Source: an uncultured Bacilli bacterium
GTDB lineage: Bacteria > Bacillota_I > Bacilli_A > RF39 > UBA660
Direction: 5' to 3'
Length of the DNA: 10,860 nucleotides
Assembly: GCA_944372725.1 (NCBI GenBank)
Contig: CALWAA010000151.1
Location: 1 to 10,860, forward strand
The position numbers and the translations under genes were made by a program. The notes below the pieces were generated by a model. That model was not told the DNA's origin, did not search any database, and worked only from the letters and a program-made list of their open reading frames with translations. Shown here piece by piece: positions 7,807 to 10,860 of this stretch (positions within the stretch are counted from its first letter, which is position 1; each line of letters begins with the position of its first letter).

Positions 7807-7819
7807 GTGATTATATAAT
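7791..7819 (+). promoter_or_regulatory. Promoter of the MurT/GatD-like operon, -35 embedded in the repeat
   Basis: A perfect -10 TATAAT (7814-7819) lies 17 bp after TTTATA (7791-7796), a 4/6 match to the -35 consensus that is the first six bases of the third repeat copy. A protein bound to the repeat would compete with RNA polymerase or contact it. Confidence 0.6.
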
Positions 7820-7857
7820 GGTTGAATTTATTATAAATAAGAAAAATAGGTGAGCAT

Positions 7858-9183
7858 ATGAAAGTGATAAGTATAATAACTGGAAAATTAACATTAATCG
7901 CAGGAAAAATCCTTCATCGGGGAAGTTCCTTGCCAGGCAAATTAGCCTTAAAAGTAGATAAAAAAATTTTAAGCAAACTAAAATATCCTGAAATTAGGTT
8001 AATTGTCACTGGCTCTTCCGGAAAAGGAAGTACTGCTAAATTAATCGCTGATGTACTAAAAGATAATGGCTATAGCATTTGTTTTAATGAAGCTGGTTCC
8101 AATTTAAAATATGGTGTTACCACTGCCTGCATTAGAAATTGTAATCTTTTTGGTAAAATAAAAAGAGATGTATTAATATTGGAAGTAGATGAAAGATATA
8201 CAAAGGAAGTATTTAAAGAGATTAACCCTAATTATTTAATTGTAACAAACTTAACAAAAGACCAACCTCCACGCCAGTATAATGTTGATATAATTTTAGG
8301 CGAAATAGAAAAGAATTTGCCCAAAGATACGACTATAATTACAACCATGGATGAACCTTTCTTAAGAAATTTCGAATTAGATTTTCCTAATAACAGTATT
8401 CATTACGGCATTTTAGAAAACAAATATTCTTATAAAAAGCAAATATTTGAAAACCTAAATACTTACTATTGTCCAAAATGTGGAACTAAATTAAACTATG
8501 ATTACTATAATTTTGAAACACTCGGTAAATATAATTGCCCGAATTGTGATTTTAAATGGGAAACACCTGATGTAATTGGAGAACACTTGGATTTAGAAGG
8601 GGGTACTATCAAAATAAATGATAAGGAGATTAGCATTGGTGGTGATATGCTTCATCAAGCCTATAATACTTTAGCAAGTTACACTTTCTTAAGTGAGGTA
8701 ATAGGTTTAGAAGAAAATAAAATTATGGATGGCATAAACAATCACAACCATAATAAAAATATTGAATTTATTAAAAATGACAAACATTATAAAGCCCTAA
8801 ATTGCAAAGCTGAAAACGCAACAACTTACAATGCTTGTGTGTATAAAACTTATTTAGATGAAGATTTAAAAGATGTTGTCATAGGCTGGAAAGAAATTAG
8901 TAGAAGATACAATCACTTTGATGTATCATGGTTATATGATATCGAATTTGAACTTTTAAATAACAATTCTTTAAATAAAATATATGCCGTAGGAATAGAT
9001 AAGGAGAATATCAAAAAGAGATTATTACTAGCAAGAATTCCGGAAGAAAAAATTGTTATGGCTAGCTCTTTATCAGAAATAAAAGAAATGATTGAAAAAA
9101 GTGAAGCAAAAAAAGTTTATGGTATTCTAAATTTTGATTATATGGAACCCTTTGAAAATACTTTTAAGGAGGATGTATTATGA
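7858..9183 (+). CDS. MurT-like Mur ligase with zinc ribbon
   Basis: The 441-residue cytosolic Mur-ligase-fold protein is of MurT length. The P-loop is TGSSGKGST, with Lys56, whereas MurT usually has TGTNGKTT. Next come NEAGSNLKYGVTTA, LILEVDE and TNLTKDQPPRQYNVD, where MurT has NLFRDQLDRYGE. The MurT-specific Cys4 zinc ribbon is present (C205/C208 and C227/C230). The C-terminal domain retains FDVSWLYDIEFELL but reads CKAENATTYN where I expect MurT's KNPAG-like loop. Canonical MurT, with GatD, amidates the lipid II D-Glu carboxylate. Here several active-site loops differ and the partner lacks glutaminase residues, so substrate and nitrogen source may differ. ATG 7858 has AGGTGA four bases upstream. 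It overlaps the next gene by 4 bp. Confidence 0.85.
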   Translation: MKVISIITGKLTLIAGKILHRGSSLPGKLALKVDKKILSKLKYPEIRLIVTGSSGKGSTAKLIADVLKDNGYSICFNEAGSNLKYGVTTACIRNCNLFGKIKRDVLILEVDERYTKEVFKEINPNYLIVTNLTKDQPPRQYNVDIILGEIEKNLPKDTTIITTMDEPFLRNFELDFPNNSIHYGILENKYSYKKQIFENLNTYYCPKCGTKLNYDYYNFETLGKYNCPNCDFKWETPDVIGEHLDLEGGTIKINDKEISIGGDMLHQAYNTLASYTFLSEVIGLEENKIMDGINNHNHNKNIEFIKNDKHYKALNCKAENATTYNACVYKTYLDEDLKDVVIGWKEISRRYNHFDVSWLYDIEFELLNNNSLNKIYAVGIDKENIKKRLLLARIPEEKIVMASSLSEIKEMIEKSEAKKVYGILNFDYMEPFENTFKEDVL

Positions 9184-9770
9184 TAACAATTGCTCATCTT
9201 TATCCTTATGAATTAGCTTTATATGGTGAAAATGGCAATATAAAAGCTTTGACTTACTATTTAGATAAAGAAAATATAAAGTATAAAGTAGTTTTAATTG
9301 ATAAGGAAGACAAGCTAGAATTTTCTAAATATGATTTCATTTATATTGGCAGTGGTCGCAAAAAATATTTAGAAGATGTAAAAAAACGTTTGTTACCATA
9401 TAAAGAAGAACTAGAAAATTATATTGAAAATGATAAAATTCTCCTGGTGACCGGAAATGCCATCAGTATCTTTACATTTTTAAATAAATATGATGTAGAA
9501 TATTGTGAAACAAGAGAAATTCATGATGTAGATGCCACAACTTCTTTATGTAAAGGAAATATGAAAGGATTCCAAAATACAGAATATTTAATTAGTACGA
9601 CAAAAGATATATTATTTAATATAAATGAAGGAGTAGGAAATGCTAAAACTTTAATGGAAGGTTTTAAATATAAAAATTTTTATGCTACTTCTATTATTGG
9701 ACCAATTCTTGCACGTAATGACAATTTATGTAACTATTTCATTAAACTATTAACTGATGATAAAAACTAG
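9180..9770 (+). CDS. GatD-like class I amidotransferase homologue lacking Cys and His, probable pseudoenzyme
   Basis: The 196-residue protein starts in the ATGA overlap with the MurT-like gene, behind AAGGAGG at 9166-9172, so the two are coupled. GatD hallmarks remain: LYGENGNIKAL near the N-terminus, YIGSG where GatD has GGGQD, and NEG...LMEGFKYKNFYATSIIGPIL near the end, matching GatD's EG-YKN-GT-HGP-L. But the nucleophile elbow reads LLVTGNAISIF (residues 88-98), with no Cys where GatD has GICGGYQ. The catalytic His of HGP is Ile173 (IGP). It is about 45 residues shorter than typical GatD. It is therefore unlikely to hydrolyse glutamine and may be a structural or regulatory subunit of the ligase. 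The frame is intact, so decay is less likely than altered function. Confidence 0.8.
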   Translation: MITIAHLYPYELALYGENGNIKALTYYLDKENIKYKVVLIDKEDKLEFSKYDFIYIGSGRKKYLEDVKKRLLPYKEELENYIENDKILLVTGNAISIFTFLNKYDVEYCETREIHDVDATTSLCKGNMKGFQNTEYLISTTKDILFNINEGVGNAKTLMEGFKYKNFYATSIIGPILARNDNLCNYFIKLLTDDKN

Positions 9771-9796
9771 ACAAAATACCAATTTTATATTAAAAT
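9768..9796 (+). promoter_or_regulatory. Promoter of the 181-residue protein gene
   Basis: TAGACA (9768-9773) and TAAAAT (9791-9796), each 5/6 to consensus, are 17 bp apart. The -35 overlaps the stop codon of the GatD-like gene, giving the downstream gene its own promoter. No terminator separates them, so read-through is also possible. Confidence 0.6.
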
Positions 9797-9823
9797 AGCT
9801 CCTATAAAAAAGGAGAAAATAAC

Positions 9824-10369
9824 ATGGACGATAAACTTTTAAAACATGCTCAAGAATATATTGAAAAGATGGCAAATGGTATTAATCCCTTAAATAATGA
9901 AAAAATAAAAGAGGATGAACTAATTAATAATGTTAGAATATCACGTTGCCTTTTTTATGTTAATACTATATTAAAAGAAGTAATTGCTAACAATAAAACA
10001 AAAACAAAGCCATTTTATTTAACAAAGGAACAACTTTCTAAATATGAGTACACCAATTTTCCTATTTCCATCACACAAATATTAAAAAAGATAAATGCTC
10101 TAATAACTGATAGTGCCATGTCCAAACTAAAAATAAATGAATTAATAAATTGGTTGCTAGAAGTAGGATTAATCAAAATAGTAGAAAAAAATGAAAAACA
10201 AGTAAAAGTACCTACTGAATTTGGTCGAAATTTAGGATTACATATTGAACATATTTCTACCCCATCGAAAGAATACGATAAAATTATGTATAGCAAAGAA
10301 GCCGAAGAATATATTATAGCAAACTTTACTAAATTATTAACTTTTATTAACAAAAAAATTAAGTCCTAA
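9824..10369 (+). CDS. Uncharacterised 181-residue protein with winged-helix-like C-terminal half
   Basis: I do not recognise a named family. The product is soluble, charged and mostly helical, with no signal peptide or membrane segment. Residues 12-50 contain YIEKMANGINPL and NNVRISRCLFYV, a conserved-looking pattern I believe recurs in unnamed Bacillota proteins (memory, not checked). Residues 100-140 (KINELINWLLEVGLI, then a short beta-like pair and VPTEFGRNLGL) resemble a winged-helix with a wing, so nucleic-acid binding is possible. AGGAG at 9811-9815 lies eight bases before ATG 9824. It has its own promoter and lies 53 bp after the GatD-like gene, convergent with a small basic protein gene. 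No function should be assigned. Confidence 0.8.
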   Translation: MDDKLLKHAQEYIEKMANGINPLNNEKIKEDELINNVRISRCLFYVNTILKEVIANNKTKTKPFYLTKEQLSKYEYTNFPISITQILKKINALITDSAMSKLKINELINWLLEVGLIKIVEKNEKQVKVPTEFGRNLGLHIEHISTPSKEYDKIMYSKEAEEYIIANFTKLLTFINKKIKS

Positions 10370-10382
10370 AAACTTAATTTTT
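10354..10382. terminator. Bidirectional Rho-independent terminator
   Basis: AAAAATTAAG (10354-10363) and CTTAATTTTT (10373-10382) form a perfect ten-base-pair stem with a nine-base loop holding the stop codon of the 181-residue gene. T-rich DNA follows on the plus strand, and TTTTTTTG follows on the minus strand. It serves both convergent genes; its right arm overlaps the stop codon of the minus-strand small gene. Confidence 0.75.
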
Positions 10383-10488
10383 ATTTATTTTTCTTTAAAT
10401 TTTTATTAATAAGTCTAACTTTAACTCCTTTTTTTCTAGCAAAAGTTTTCTTAACACCCTTTGGTAAATTAGCTTTATAAGTTTTCAT
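10381..10488 (-). CDS. Small highly basic protein (35 residues), unrecognised
   Basis: The predicted peptide begins MKTYKANLPKGVKKTF and ends in NKNLKKNK. It has 12 Lys and 2 Arg in 35 residues and no Asp or Glu, so it should bind nucleic acid or ribosomes. It is not L34, L36 or another small ribosomal protein I know. Evidence that it is a gene: AGGAGGTG (minus strand, 10494-10501) five bases before the ATG, an extended -10 promoter at correct spacing, and a terminator shared with the convergent gene. Composition without acids would be unusual for a chance frame, though Lys is frequent in AT-rich DNA. Function unknown; a ribosome- or RNA-associated role is inference from charge alone. Confidence 0.7.
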   Translation of the reverse strand: MKTYKANLPKGVKKTFARKKGVKVRLINKNLKKNK

Positions 10489-10493
10489 GAATC

Positions 10494-10501
10494 CACCTCC
10501 T
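10494..10501 (-). promoter_or_regulatory. Near-perfect Shine-Dalgarno site of the 35-residue basic protein
   Basis: AGGAGGTG on the minus strand is complementary to the 16S 3' end over eight bases, at five-base spacing from ATG 10488. It is the strongest ribosome site in the window and decides the call of a small gene here. Confidence 0.75.
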
Positions 10502-10521
10502 ATAAACCTTGACTAAAGCTA

Positions 10522-10550
10522 ATTATAACACTAACTTGTCTAAAAGCCAA
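10522..10550 (-). promoter_or_regulatory. Extended -10 promoter of the small basic protein gene
   Basis: On the minus strand, TTGGCT (10545-10550) is followed after 17 bp by TATAAT (10522-10527), preceded by TGT, giving the extended TGnTATAAT form. The start should be near 10515, leaving a leader of about 27 bases containing the Shine-Dalgarno site. Confidence 0.65.
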
Positions 10551-10565
10551 TAAAAATCGAACTTC

Positions 10566-10594
10566 TTGACAATTAAAGATGGGAATAATATAAT
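10566..10594 (+). promoter_or_regulatory. Consensus sigma-A promoter of the ABC ATPase gene
   Basis: TTGACA (10566-10571) and TATAAT (10589-10594) with a 17-bp spacer match the housekeeping consensus exactly. It lies back to back with the minus-strand promoter at 10522-10550. A short dyad, TGAGTT/AACTCA (10600-10613), sits at the expected transcription start and could be an operator that restrains an otherwise strong promoter. Confidence 0.8.
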
Positions 10595-10627
10595 TAACGT
10601 GAGTTAAAACTCATAGAAAGGAAAAAT

Positions 10628-10860
10628 ATGTTAGAACTAAAAAATATAAATTTCAAAAGAGATAACAAAATTATCTTAAATAATATAAATTTAACTTTAG
10701 ATGATAATAAATTCTATTGTATAACAGGACCGAATGGCAGTGGCAAATCCACACTCGCTAAAATTATTATGGGCCTTACTACACCCGATAGTGGAACTAT
10801 CCTTTATAATGGGAAAGATATCACGAATTTAAGTGTAGATGAACGTGCTAAGTTAGGAAT
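10628..10860 (+). CDS. ABC transporter-type ATPase, SufC-like (3' end outside the window)
   Basis: The first 77 residues are visible. MLELKNINFKRDNKIILNNI is the usual first strand pair, and the Walker A motif ITGPNGSGKSTLAKII lies around residues 33-48. MGLTTPDSGTILYNGKDIT follows, then NLSVDERAKLGI. The LS-x-x-ERA-x-x-GI stretch before the Q-loop is typical of SufC, the Fe-S cluster assembly ATPase, and of related cytosolic SufC-like ATPases. Walker B, the signature and the neighbours (SufB/SufD or a permease) are not visible, so the specific role is undecided. AAAGGA at 10617-10622 lies five bases before the ATG. Confidence 0.85.
   Translation, partial: MLELKNINFKRDNKIILNNINLTLDDNKFYCITGPNGSGKSTLAKIIMGLTTPDSGTILYNGKDITNLSVDERAKLG

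Noticed and set aside
9799..9815. CTCCT/AGGAG inverted repeat that could hide the ribosome site of the 181-residue protein gene
   Set aside because: With the promoter at 9768-9796 the transcript should begin near 9803, so the left arm would be mostly untranscribed. A five-base-pair stem with a seven-base loop is also weak.
1..10860. Mollicute-type code (TGA as Trp)
   Set aside because: Trp is written TGG throughout and TGA ends the UbiA-type and MurT-like genes at positions that agree with the following starts.

Overview
The window is AT-rich (roughly a quarter to 30% G+C by eye) and densely coded, with strong Shine-Dalgarno sites (AGGAGG/AGGTGA type). It uses the standard code: TGG encodes Trp and TGA acts as a stop. 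Together with GlmS and a MurT/GatD-like pair, which implies a peptidoglycan wall, this suggests a low-GC Bacillota, perhaps an uncultured Bacilli/Erysipelotrichia-like or clostridial gut lineage. A wall-less Mollicute using code 4 is excluded. The exact taxon cannot be read from the sequence.

Layout. (1) Positions 1-4633, + strand: a four-gene cell-envelope operon with 6-17 bp gaps. It encodes a membrane protein with a glycosidase-like extracytoplasmic domain (5' end apparently broken at the window edge), a UbiA-family polyprenyl-phosphate phosphoribosyltransferase-like enzyme, a HAD phosphatase and a GT-C membrane glycosyltransferase. It ends in a hairpin terminator. The likely theme is making a polyprenyl-phosphate-linked pentose and using it outside the membrane. 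(2) Positions 4634-6445, - strand: glmS, intact, with its own sigma-A promoter and too short a leader for a glmS ribozyme. (3) Positions 6570-7710, + strand: a Fic-family AMPylator gene with its inhibitory and catalytic motifs intact but split by a one-base frameshift in a GGG run. (4) Positions 7711-7857: an A-rich spacer carrying a 40-bp-period repeat that runs into the promoter of the next operon. (5) Positions 7858-9770, + strand: a MurT-like Mur ligase and a GatD-like partner, overlapping by 4 bp. The GatD-like protein lacks both the nucleophile Cys and the catalytic His expected for a glutaminase. (6) Positions 9824-10369, + strand: an unrecognised 181-residue protein with its own promoter, ending in a bidirectional terminator. 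(7) Positions 10381-10488, - strand: a 35-residue, extremely basic protein with a near-perfect Shine-Dalgarno site and an extended -10 promoter. (8) Position 10628 to the end, + strand: the start of a SufC-like ABC ATPase behind a consensus TTGACA-17-TATAAT promoter.

No gene-free stretch exceeds 300 bases. No tRNA, rRNA, CRISPR array, insertion sequence or attachment site was seen. The strongest candidates for something undescribed are the Mur ligase with a catalytically dead GatD-like partner and the periodic repeat in front of it.
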